The position numbers and the translations under genes were made by a program. DNA of 40,995 nt, taken from the NCBI GenBank assembly GCA_016744475.1, contig JADGEH010000038.1, positions 1 through 40,995 of the forward strand, read 5' to 3'. Below the pieces are notes generated by a model that searched no databases, was not told the origin of the DNA, and worked only from the letters and a program-made list of their open reading frames with translations. Within the stretch, counting starts at the first letter, position 1, and every line of letters begins with the position of its first letter. The stretch is from Thiotrichales bacterium (lineage in GTDB: Bacteria > Pseudomonadota > Gammaproteobacteria > Beggiatoales > Beggiatoaceae). This document shows positions 7,517 through 14,707 of the stretch, in pieces.

Positions 7517-8002
7517 ATGAAAGCACCACTGATTTGTATGGCTATGATAGTCAGTTTAGGTTTGTCTAGCAGCCTTTTTGCAGCCCCCCCAGAAGATAAA
7601 GCTGGCAAAGGAAAACCGCCTATTGAAGCGATCAAGGCTTGTAAAGATAAGAAAGCCAATACGACTTGTAGTTTTAAAGGACGGAAAGGTGCCGTGATGA
7701 AAGGTCAATGTCATAAACGTGGTGAAACAATGGCGTGCAAACCTGAAAGACATGGAAAAAAAGCAGAGCATAAAGATCGAAAACAAGAGAGAAAAGCAGA
7801 GCGTAAAGCTCAAAAGCAAGAGAAAAAAGCAGAACGTAAAGCTCAAAAACAAGAACGCAGAGCTTTACGCAAAAAAGCCAGGCAAGCGTGCAAAGATAAA
7901 AAAATCAATCACAATTGTAGCTTCCAAGGTCACAAAGGCAAGGTATCAGGCCAGTGCCTGCAAGGTAAACATAAAAAACTCGTCTGCAAACCACAACGCT
8001 AA
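7517..8002 (+). CDS. Secreted protein with two four-Cys repeats and a basic linker
   Basis: A 161-residue protein with a signal peptide (hydrophobic 5-22, AxA-type site near FAA). Two homologous modules of about 38 residues follow. Each begins ACKDKK, continues with CSF-x-G-x-KG, then GQC, and ends CKP, giving four cysteines per module. They are joined by a highly charged Lys/Arg/Glu linker built from tandem AERKAQKQE-type units, probably a single long helix. The start has CGGAGA upstream with good spacing. The module resembles small Cys-rich domains seen in many exported proteobacterial proteins; a function is not known to me. The even cysteine count suggests disulfides or metal binding. It is followed by a terminator hairpin. 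Confidence 0.8.
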   Translation: MKAPLICMAMIVSLGLSSSLFAAPPEDKAGKGKPPIEAIKACKDKKANTTCSFKGRKGAVMKGQCHKRGETMACKPERHGKKAEHKDRKQERKAERKAQKQEKKAERKAQKQERRALRKKARQACKDKKINHNCSFQGHKGKVSGQCLQGKHKKLVCKPQR

Positions 8003-8046
8003 GTTGAACAATTGAGCGGGCGGGATTAAGCCTGTCACCTGTCTTA

Positions 8047-8100
8047 AACAAAAAAAGCCAAGTGGGATAGATGGGTCTATCTATTCCACTTAGCTTTTAA
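8047..8100 (+). terminator. Probable intrinsic terminator between convergent genes
   Basis: A long inverted repeat: AAAAGCCAAGTGGGATAGAT pairs with ATCTATTCCACTTAGCTTTT across a GGGTCT loop. A-rich sequence before and T-rich sequence after make it usable from both directions. It lies 45 bases after the Cys-repeat gene; the SET gene, convergent, ends 80 bases further on. Confidence 0.75.
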
Positions 8101-8180
8101 CTCAATCCATGCAGTCTCATGCAACAAGTCTATTAAGACTGGCCGTGCACATCGCCGCCTGGCGGACTACCACAATGCCA

Positions 8181-8657
8181 TTAAGCTTCGACTAAAGAAT
8201 GCTCTTCATCGAGTGCCAGCAAGTAAGGGGCTACAAAGCCTTTATAAGCTATTTTTCTACTATCGGGTAAACTTTTCCATCCCGTAATGTGACCACGACA
8301 TTTCTCTGCACCACACATACATTTAGTAGGAAAATAATCCACGCCATAATTTCTCATGGCATAGTCAAAAGTGATTTCTTCACCAATGCTAATACTGCGC
8401 ATAGCGACAAAATTATGTGCACCCGTTGAATTCAGTTTGATACCACAATCAGGATTACAAGAATGATTCACTTTACTGATCAAACCTGCGTGAAATACAT
8501 ATTTATGTTCACCCACTTGTGAAGCATGAGAATGATTTTTGTCCAATGTCTTTTCAATCACTCCCACCATCACAGTATCTCCTCTTTTAAAAGCTTTCGT
8601 AGCAAAAATACCTTCACCTTTTTCAACGGTACTTCTCAATTCGACGTTATCTTTCAT
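8181..8657 (-). CDS. Stand-alone SET-domain protein (putative lysine methyltransferase)
   Basis: A 158-residue protein consisting almost entirely of a SET domain. Visible motifs are KGEGIFA near the N terminus (SAM-binding loop), NHSCNPDC (pseudoknot/SAM motif), GEEITFDYA with the catalytic-site Tyr, and a post-SET-like zinc cluster CMCGAEKCRG. By family it should transfer methyl groups from SAM to a lysine side chain of a protein. The bacterial substrate cannot be predicted here. The gene stands alone, convergent to the Cys-repeat protein, followed upstream by about 0.9 kb of non-coding DNA. The length is minimal for the family, with no targeting domain. Confidence 0.88.
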   Translation of the reverse strand: MKDNVELRSTVEKGEGIFATKAFKRGDTVMVGVIEKTLDKNHSHASQVGEHKYVFHAGLISKVNHSCNPDCGIKLNSTGAHNFVAMRSISIGEEITFDYAMRNYGVDYFPTKCMCGAEKCRGHITGWKSLPDSRKIAYKGFVAPYLLALDEEHSLVEA

Positions 8658-9586
8658 GTTAATATAAAACCTTTGTAGAACTTCATTTAGGGATACTTAA
8701 ACTTTGAACGAGGGCACATCTATCTATTTTATTAACACATGTTTGAAAATGTGAGAAACGGGTAAAAAACCCGGTAAACCCTATGCCATTTCACCATTGA
8801 CTTTGAAACAACGCCGTTGCTTCACACCTAGACTCACATAACCACAGCTATTCATTTAAGAAGAAAAATTTAGAATTTAAGCTATTAGCCTATCCTTCTT
8901 TAAGAAAGAGAAATAAAATCAGTGGCTAACTCTAATAGCTTTAAGTGAACAACAGTGGATTTACATAGTATGAAAAAACGTCATACTCCCGTTTGTTTCA
9001 CACCGTGTACAAGATGAATCATGGATATAAAGCAAGGCTGTCTTTTTCGCGTTTGAATTGATAGCAAGCGCGAACAAATGGCTGGGTTTACATAGCCTAT
9101 AAAAAAGGCGTAGGACTTCTAATGAAAATTCGCTCGTGAGCTTGATGGAGGGATCGTTGAAAAAAATGAGACGTGTAATAAACCACAGTATCAGACCAAA
9201 AGAGCGAATTTGCAGTCAAAGATTCACTACTTAATAGATATTTAAAAACATCATTCTTGGTCATACTCAGTCAACGATGTTATCACTTATATGTTTAACA
9301 TATTGACAAATCATCTATTGAACTATGCGTTTATTTAATAAAAATGTCTTAAAAGAGAGCGTCTATGCGGCTTTGTGGAGGTGAAAATAATTTAAAATAA
9401 ATATATTAGATGATGCACACAGCGTGAAATAAATGAAAATATCCTGTTTTTTTCGCGCTATAGCAAAATTATATCAGTTGTTAAGACTGCCAGTTGGCAG
9501 TCTTGGCTTTGGCTATATCAAACCAGCACTCTGCGCCACTGCCATATTCTGCACCGCTCATTTTTTATTAAAAGCTGCTTCGCACG
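8658..9586. other. Long intergenic region with decayed repeats
   Basis: No gene is supported. Two related hairpins share a GG(A/G)TTTACATAG lead and a run of A in the loop: about 8953-8987 (AGTATGA/TCATACT) and about 9085-9115 (CCTA/TAGG). Segment 9120-9230 resembles a strongly diverged family-B repeat (TGAAAATTCGC at the left, GACCAAAAGAGCG at the right). At 9415-9460 a lead sequence (CAGCGTGAAAT) recurs before A-type fragments at 20656-20712 and 20806-20866. An in-frame extension of the norQ gene into 9433-9678 exists but runs through an A repeat and is not credible coding sequence. Confidence 0.5.
9461..9523 (+). repeat. Partial family-A MITE
   Basis: Starts with the family-A end (TAGCAAAATT after a TA) and continues ATATCAGTTGTTAAGACTGC. 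The central palindrome is shortened to GCCAGTTGGCAGTCTT, and similarity to the full copies is lost after GGCTATATCA. A truncated, internally deleted copy about 65 bases upstream of the DNR box. Confidence 0.8.
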
Positions 9587-9628
9587 TTGATGAAGATCAA
9601 GGTGTGACAGCCGCTTTCCGTAGACAAT
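9587..9628 (+). promoter_or_regulatory. FNR/DNR box and -10 element of norQ
   Basis: TTGATGAAGATCAA at 9587-9600 is a perfect TTGAT-N4-ATCAA palindrome, the FNR/DNR/NNR consensus. A start point 41.5 bases downstream of its centre would be near 9635, and GACAAT (9623-9628) lies where the -10 hexamer of such a class II promoter belongs. The site is 79 bases before the norQ ATG. The regulator encoded at 10614-11315 is the obvious candidate to bind it. Confidence 0.82.
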
Positions 9629-9678
9629 CCGTGATTCTGTTCACTTGCAACAAGTCTTTTATGTTAAGGAAACACACC

Positions 9679-10455
9679 ATGTCTCAGCCGACTTATCAAG
9701 CACAAGGACAAGAAGTGGCTTTGTTCGAGCACGCAGCTCGGCGACAATTACCTGTGTTGTTGAAAGGCCCGACGGGTTGTGGCAAAACACGCTTTGTCGA
9801 ATATATGGCGGCAAGATTGGGTAGACCTTTGCACACCGTGGCGTGTCATGATGATTTAAGCGCGGCGGATTTGGTGGGGCGACATTTGATCGGTGATGGC
9901 GAGACGTACTGGAATGATGGGCCTTTAACTCGTGCGGTGCGCGAAGGAGCGATTTGCTATCTGGATGAAGTGGTGGAAGCGCGTAAAGATACTACGGTGA
10001 TTTTGCATCCTTTATCCGATAATCGCCGCATTTTGCCGATTGAACGTACCGGAGAAACACTGCACGCACCGCCAGAATTTATGTTGGTGGTCTCATACAA
10101 TCCGGGCTATCAAAATATGCTCAAAGGTATGAAACCTTCGACACGCCAGCGTTTTGTGGCTATGCGTTTTGATTATCCACCCGCTGAATTAGAAACCCGC
10201 ATTTTGCAACAAGAAACTGATATTGATCAGCCTTTAGCCAATACGTTGGTGAAATTAGCTCATGCACTGCGGGTACTAAAAGATCATGATTTAGAGGAAT
10301 CCGCTTCTACGCGATTGTTGGTGTATACCGCTACTTTAATTCAAGATGGCTTTCCTGCGCAGGAGGCTTGCCGTGCAGCGTTAATTGAACCTTTGAGTGA
10401 TGATTTAGATACGGTAGAAGCGTTGATGGAAGTGGTGAGAAGCTTTTTTGATTAA
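9679..10455 (+). CDS. norQ: NorQ/NirQ/CbbQ-type MoxR AAA+ ATPase
   Basis: A 258-residue AAA+ ATPase. Walker A is GPTGCGKTR (about 31-39), the CHDDLSAADLVGR block is characteristic of the NorQ/CbbQ group, Walker B is ICYLDEVVEA, and VVSYNPGYQ and the arginine-finger region PSTRQRF follow. Partnered with a NorD/CbbO vWA protein, it remodels a metalloenzyme: nitric oxide reductase for NorQ-NorD, Rubisco for CbbQ-CbbO. The perfect DNR box upstream and the adjacent Dnr-like regulator favour the nitric-oxide role, although norCB is not in the window. The start at 9679 is chosen for its AAGGA ribosome site and because the upstream extension runs through a repeat. Its stop TAA is also the left target duplication of a family-B MITE. 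Confidence 0.88.
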   Translation: MSQPTYQAQGQEVALFEHAARRQLPVLLKGPTGCGKTRFVEYMAARLGRPLHTVACHDDLSAADLVGRHLIGDGETYWNDGPLTRAVREGAICYLDEVVEARKDTTVILHPLSDNRRILPIERTGETLHAPPEFMLVVSYNPGYQNMLKGMKPSTRQRFVAMRFDYPPAELETRILQQETDIDQPLANTLVKLAHALRVLKDHDLEESASTRLLVYTATLIQDGFPAQEACRAALIEPLSDDLDTVEALMEVVRSFFD

Positions 10456-10614
10456 GAGCCTATACGAAGATGGGGAATCGAAGCGAAAATTCGCCATTTT
10501 GAGGCGGGTTTTTCGGTTTTTTAAGGCGAATAGCGGGCTATTTGCTGATAAAAAGCGGAAAAACTGACCAAAAGGGCGGATTTGCAGCCGATTATCCCAT
10601 TTTCGTATAGGCTC
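10456..10614 (+). repeat. Family-B MITE copy 1 (TAA duplication)
   Basis: A 159-bp element with inverted ends GAGCCTATACGAAGATGGGG and its near-complement at the right. It is flanked by TAA (10453-10455) and TAA (10615-10617). It sits exactly between the converging stop codons of norQ and the Crp/Fnr gene. Other copies start at 13612, 21048, 34178 and 34509. Confidence 0.92.
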
Positions 10615-11315
10615 TAAAGTTCAATATTGACTCGTTCTTCTAAGGTGGGAATATCTAGTAATTTAATGGCATTGTCAGTGACTTTAATCAAATGCTCACT
10701 GCTGAGCTGTTTGAGAATCCGTGAAAAGGTTTCTGGTTTAATGGATAAACGTGAGGCCAGCACATATTTGGGCACATCAAGCACCACGTTGCCATTATCT
10801 TTGTTGTGAACTTCTAGCAACCAACTGACTAAACGAAAAGTAGCATTGTGCAGGGTGAGGCGGTCTACTTCATTGAGCAACCAATGCATACGGCGACTCA
10901 TCAGCCCCATCATGTTAAAGCACAGGTCTATGGATGATCGTAATTCGCGCTCATATTGCGCGGCGTGAATACCCACCACCAGGGCGGATTTGAGCGCCAC
11001 TGCATGTACTGGATATTGCTGTCCACCCATGAATAATACGGCCTCAGCAAAGCTGTTACCCGGATTGATAATATCTACGATTTTTTCATCGCCATTGGGG
11101 GTTAAACGAAACAGTTTTAAATGCCCTCGAATACAAGTAAAGACTTCAGTTAAGGGTTCGCCTTGCTGAAATAACAATTCACCTTCATTCAATTGATAGA
11201 GACAAGCTGTCTCCGCCAAAGCATTAAACTGTGTCGCATCCAGTGCATGAAACAGGGGAGAATGGCGCAATAGTGTGAGAGTGGATTGATCTAATTTCAT
11301 AGGTTCTGTTGCCAT
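10614..11315 (-). CDS. dnr: Crp/Fnr-family regulator, Dnr-like (nitric-oxide response)
   Basis: A 233-residue regulator with an N-terminal cyclic-nucleotide-binding-like beta barrel (about 20-135; GELLFQQGEP, FAEAVLFM), a dimerisation helix (about 140-165) and a C-terminal HTH whose recognition segment reads SRLSIKPETFSRIL. The last motif and the AEA(V/M)LFM block are close to Pseudomonas Dnr as I remember it. No N-terminal FNR-type Cys cluster is present, so an oxygen-sensing Fe-S cluster is unlikely; Dnr proteins sense NO through heme. It lies between norQ and norD and is convergent with norQ. The stop codon is partly made of the B-MITE end. An alternative start is Met6; neither has a clear ribosome site. 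Confidence 0.87.
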   Translation of the reverse strand: MATEPMKLDQSTLTLLRHSPLFHALDATQFNALAETACLYQLNEGELLFQQGEPLTEVFTCIRGHLKLFRLTPNGDEKIVDIINPGNSFAEAVLFMGGQQYPVHAVALKSALVVGIHAAQYERELRSSIDLCFNMMGLMSRRMHWLLNEVDRLTLHNATFRLVSWLLEVHNKDNGNVVLDVPKYVLASRLSIKPETFSRILKQLSSEHLIKVTDNAIKLLDIPTLEERVNIEL

Positions 11316-11374
11316 TGGGGGCGGGCGGCTTAAAGCTCCATCAACAGAGCCTAGAACACAGGTTAAACACCGCT

Positions 11375-13195
11375 ATGGAAGAATGGGTCGGTAAACGTTG
11401 GCATCAATTAATCACTCACACGGCGAGTCGTGAATATTTGTCAGCGCAAGTGCATTTAGACGACATGCGCAAAACCTTAAGTGTGATGCTACGTGCTTTA
11501 GGCGGTGATGCTGGGCTAGAGTTACGTCCCAGTTATAAGGTTCATTATCAGGGACGGCGGACTTGGTTACAAAAATTGGCGGGTAGTGGCGGCAAAATAT
11601 ATCCTACTTGGCGTGATACCGATAGCTTGAATTTACCGCCTTACCTTGCTGTGTTTCCTGAACCTGCTCTCAATCGTGACCTTTATCTATGGCTGGCTGT
11701 CCTGGGCAGTCACGCGCAAGCACCGCTACATCCGATGAAAGCTGTGTTTCACACTTTACAAGCCTACCCCATTTGGCAGCCGCGTTATCAATGTCTAGTG
11801 CAAGCTTATCTGTCTTTGCGCCCTCAGCCTGACCACTTGCCCGCTGCATTGGCACAGGATGAACGTAGAGTACAAACACTCCTGCAACAACCTGAACTAT
11901 TATCATCACTGGATGATTTACCGTTATTATTCCATCAGCTTCATCCCGTCGCTTTGTGGCTCATCCCATCACCTACCCAAGCCGCAGCTGCTGCTGCACC
12001 GCTAAGCGAACCACCGCTACCTGAACCCGCACCTGAACAACAACAGCGCACTGATACGCAACAACGCCATCGTGCCGAACGCACTGACATGCCCGATGGC
12101 AGGAGCGGCTTATTATCGTTTCGCTTAGAAAGCCTGTTTTCCTGGACAGAATATTTGCCCATAGACCGCACCACGGATGATGAACCCGATCCAGATGCGG
12201 CACGCGCCGCAGAAGACATGGATATCATCACCATTGCTCAAGATCACCGCCACAGCGCTCATAAAATTCGTTTGGATTTAGATTTGCCCAGTGCTAAATA
12301 TGACGACATTCCTCTCTGCAAAGGCATTCCCTTACCCGAATGGGATTATCGTCAGCACAGTTTGAAAAAAGACTATTGCTCATTACAAGTCATGCTGCCC
12401 CGACAAGCCGAACCTCAAGCGCTGCCTGCTCGCTTACACCATACCGCTCGCCAATTGCGGCGGCGCTTTGACACTTTGCTTCCGCAACGCGAATGGCGTA
12501 GTGCGCAAATTGATGGCAGCGAACTCGATTTAGACAGCTACATCCTGCATTTAGTAGATCGTCAGCGCGGACACGCCGATATTCCCGCCGTATACCGCGA
12601 TTCATCACAACGAACACGCGATTTATCCTGCTTATTATTAGCCGATTTTTCCATGTCCACGGATGCCTGGGTCAATCAGCAAGGGCGCGTGGTCGATATT
12701 GTCAAAGACGCTTTGCTGCTGTTTGCCGAAAGCCTCAGCGCCACCCGCGACCGTTTCGCGCTTTATGGCTTTTCCTCGCTAAATCGTCAAAAAGTGCGTT
12801 TTTATCGCCTAAAACAATTTTCAGACAGTTATAGCGACATCACACGCGGGCGTATTCTCAGCATGGAACCGGGTTATTACACCCGCATGGGCGCTGCCAT
12901 TCGCTATGCCAGCAAGCTTTTAGAACGCGAAGCCAGCCAGCAAAAACTCCTGCTGTTGCTCACAGATGGCAAACCCAATGATTTAGATATTTATGAGGGG
13001 CGTTACGGACTAGAAGACACGCGCATGGCATTGCACGAAGCACGACGACGCGGCATGACACCTTTTTGCGTGACGATTGATGATAAAGCCGAGAGTTATT
13101 TGCCGCGTTTGTTTGGACAAAATAATTGGGTCTTGGTGCGCAAAGCCGAAGAACTGCCGCAGAAATTGCCGCTGTTGTATAGCCAGTTGACTTGA
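11375..13195 (+). CDS. norD: NorD/CbbO-type von Willebrand factor A protein
   Basis: A 606-residue protein. The N-terminal half is helical and low in motifs, followed by a Pro/Glu/Gln-rich linker at about 200-240. The C-terminal vWA domain (about 410-606) has an intact metal site: DFSMS (the DxSxS MIDAS motif), a Thr in the TRMGAAIRYA loop, and LLTDGKPNDLDIYEGRYG, which is typical of NorD. Family role: it forms the activase complex with the NorQ ATPase and binds the target enzyme. The start is set at ATG 11375; a TTG 66 bases upstream overlaps the divergent dnr start region. Bases 11339-11355 just before the gene (ATCAACAGAGCCTAG) match the right end of family-C repeats, so its promoter region was probably rebuilt by a mobile element. 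Confidence 0.87.
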   Translation: MEEWVGKRWHQLITHTASREYLSAQVHLDDMRKTLSVMLRALGGDAGLELRPSYKVHYQGRRTWLQKLAGSGGKIYPTWRDTDSLNLPPYLAVFPEPALNRDLYLWLAVLGSHAQAPLHPMKAVFHTLQAYPIWQPRYQCLVQAYLSLRPQPDHLPAALAQDERRVQTLLQQPELLSSLDDLPLLFHQLHPVALWLIPSPTQAAAAAAPLSEPPLPEPAPEQQQRTDTQQRHRAERTDMPDGRSGLLSFRLESLFSWTEYLPIDRTTDDEPDPDAARAAEDMDIITIAQDHRHSAHKIRLDLDLPSAKYDDIPLCKGIPLPEWDYRQHSLKKDYCSLQVMLPRQAEPQALPARLHHTARQLRRRFDTLLPQREWRSAQIDGSELDLDSYILHLVDRQRGHADIPAVYRDSSQRTRDLSCLLLADFSMSTDAWVNQQGRVVDIVKDALLLFAESLSATRDRFALYGFSSLNRQKVRFYRLKQFSDSYSDITRGRILSMEPGYYTRMGAAIRYASKLLEREASQQKLLLLLTDGKPNDLDIYEGRYGLEDTRMALHEARRRGMTPFCVTIDDKAESYLPRLFGQNNWVLVRKAEELPQKLPLLYSQLT

Positions 13196-13224
13196 ACCCG
13201 TCAAAAGACCTCTAAGAGCCTATA

Positions 13225-13323
13225 TAGAAAAATTATATCAGTTGTTAAGACTGCCAGTCCTTCAAGGACTGGCAGTCTTGGGTTTGGCTCTATCGCAAGC
13301 CTATAAATGATGTCATTTAGCTA
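13225..13323 (+). repeat. Family-A MITE copy 1 (TA duplication)
   Basis: A 99-bp element, ends TAGAAAAATT and TTTAGCTA, flanked by TA on both sides, with the family's central palindrome (AAGACTGCCAGTCC and complement). The left flank TAAGAGCCTA and right flank TACG match the end of a family-B element, so this copy probably inserted into a decayed B end. Confidence 0.88.
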
Positions 13324-13503
13324 TATACGTACAGGGCATCAAGGCGAAAAAGCGGTGCTCTAAGGATGGCTTTATAAACCATGCACCTGTATACATATGC
13401 ACTCTAAATGAGCATGAGCCTCATGACACTTCCTCCTTCCCACTGCGTTTTGCTACAGCTTCTTAAATTTTGAGAACCTCACCACTTAATCCATAAGGAA
13501 AAT

Positions 13504-14070
13504 ATGATGAATGTGAATCGTTTGATGTTGTTCTTCTTGTTCTGGAGCAGTGGTCTCTGGGCGCAAACTTGTAGTGATGAGTGGGATATTGTGAATCCTA
13601 AGATAAGCTTAGAGCCTATACGAAGATGGGGAATCGAAGCGAAAATGCGCTATTTTGAGGCAGGTTTTTCGGTTTTTTAAGGCGAATAGCGGGCTATTTG
13701 TTGATAAAAAGCGGAAAAACTGACCAAAAGGGCGGATTTGCAGCCGATTATCCCGTTTTCGTATAGGCTCTTAGGTTCTTTTTCTGCTGCCACTTATGGC
13801 AATAATCAATTTGTTGCCGTTGGTGCTGGTGGACGCACGGCTCGCAGCAGTAATGGTGTGCAATGGACTTCCTCCCGTACAGGCCAAGGCAGTAATTTGA
13901 AAGACGTAGCTTGGGGCAACGGGCGATATTTAGCTATCAGCGATGATGCCACCGTATTTACCAGTTCAGAAGGGGCTACCTGGAGCGAATCTTTCAGCGC
14001 TGAAAATAATCGTCTTTTTTCTAAACTGGCTTCCAATGGCAGTACCTTCATCCTGATTGGCACTGATTGA
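13504..14070 (+). pseudogene. Exported beta-propeller-like protein split by a B MITE
   Basis: ATG at 13504 follows AAGGAAAAT and starts a signal peptide (LMLFFLFWSSGLWAQ) and a short mature segment ending NPKISL. A 159-bp B repeat then intervenes. Joining the flanks at the TTA duplication restores the frame directly into GSFSAATYGNNQFVAVG and further units (WTSSRTGQG, DVAWGNGRYLAISD, TSSEGATWSES). These are repeats of the Ycf48/sialidase-like propeller type common in exported proteins. Translation of the interrupted gene would add a repeat-encoded tail and stop inside the element. At about 14057-14070 the sequence runs into a transposase remnant, so the 3' end is lost as well. The intact protein was probably a multi-repeat surface or periplasmic protein. 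Confidence 0.85.
13612..13770 (+). repeat. Family-B MITE copy 2 (TTA duplication)
   Basis: A 159-bp element with GAGCCTATACGAA ends, flanked by TTA (13609-13611 and 13771-13773), inserted in the propeller gene. Removing the element and one TTA restores a continuous reading frame, which directly proves the target duplication. Confidence 0.95.
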
Positions 14071-14545
14071 TACGCTATTGGGTGTGCTCGAGCTATTGGT
14101 GCAGGACAACAGCCAACAAGCGGAGACTATCCAGCACCTGCGTGACGAAATAGCGATTCTCAAAGGTGAAAAGGCGAAGCCGAAGTTCAAGCCCAGTGGG
14201 ATGGATGAAAAAGCGGGAACTGAGGCTGGCAACGATGCAGAAAATGATACTGCCGACAATAACAAGAAGCGTGCAGGTTGGCAAAAACGCAGCAAGAAGA
14301 AAAACCTGCCGATTCACAAAACCCAGATTGTCGTACCACAGAAGCAGATTCCTGAAGGTTCGATTCTCAAAGGTTATGACGACTTCGTGGTACAAGATAT
14401 TCGCTTTGAAGCCCACAACATCCGCTATCGCCGAGAAATCCGGTTGACGCCAGATGGTAACTGGCTACGTGGTGAACTTCCCGCTTACCAAAAGGGATAA
14501 AGCTTCGGCTCGACATTGCGACAGTTTATTGTCCTAATCGCTAGT
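14057..14545 (+). pseudogene. N-terminal remnant of an IS66-like transposase
   Basis: The frame starting near 14057 encodes a leucine-zipper-like N terminus (TLLGVLELLVQDN...IQHLRDEIAILKGEK), the basic linker KPKFKPSGM, a charged segment, and IRFEAHNIRYRREI ending GELPAYQKG. This pattern fits the N-terminal part of IS66-type transposases. A TAA stop at about 14498-14500 is followed in the same frame by SFGSTLRQFIV, which continues the family pattern, so the stop is secondary decay. The catalytic domain is absent. The left side is fused to the propeller pseudogene and there is no natural ATG, so this is an immobile fragment. Confidence 0.72.
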
Positions 14546-14707
14546 TAAAACTATGCACTTTAGTGCAAGGCTTTAGCTTTTATTCATAATTTAGCATCGC
14601 GTAGCGATTCATTTGCCCTAGCCCCCCTCCCCCCACAGTTGGACAAAAAGACGGGTCTATGAAAAACTTTTCGGTCTCTGGTCTAAAACCACACACCGAG
14701 AATCACC

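Noticed and set aside
9433-9678. N-terminal extension of norQ
   Set aside because: It runs through an A-type repeat and the DNR box; ATG 9679 has a good ribosome site and fits the family length.
14545-14600. Right end of an IS200/IS605 element (GCACTTTAGTGC hairpin)
   Set aside because: The ACTTTAGT hairpin resembles such ends, but no TnpA/TnpB remnant or cleavage context is visible.
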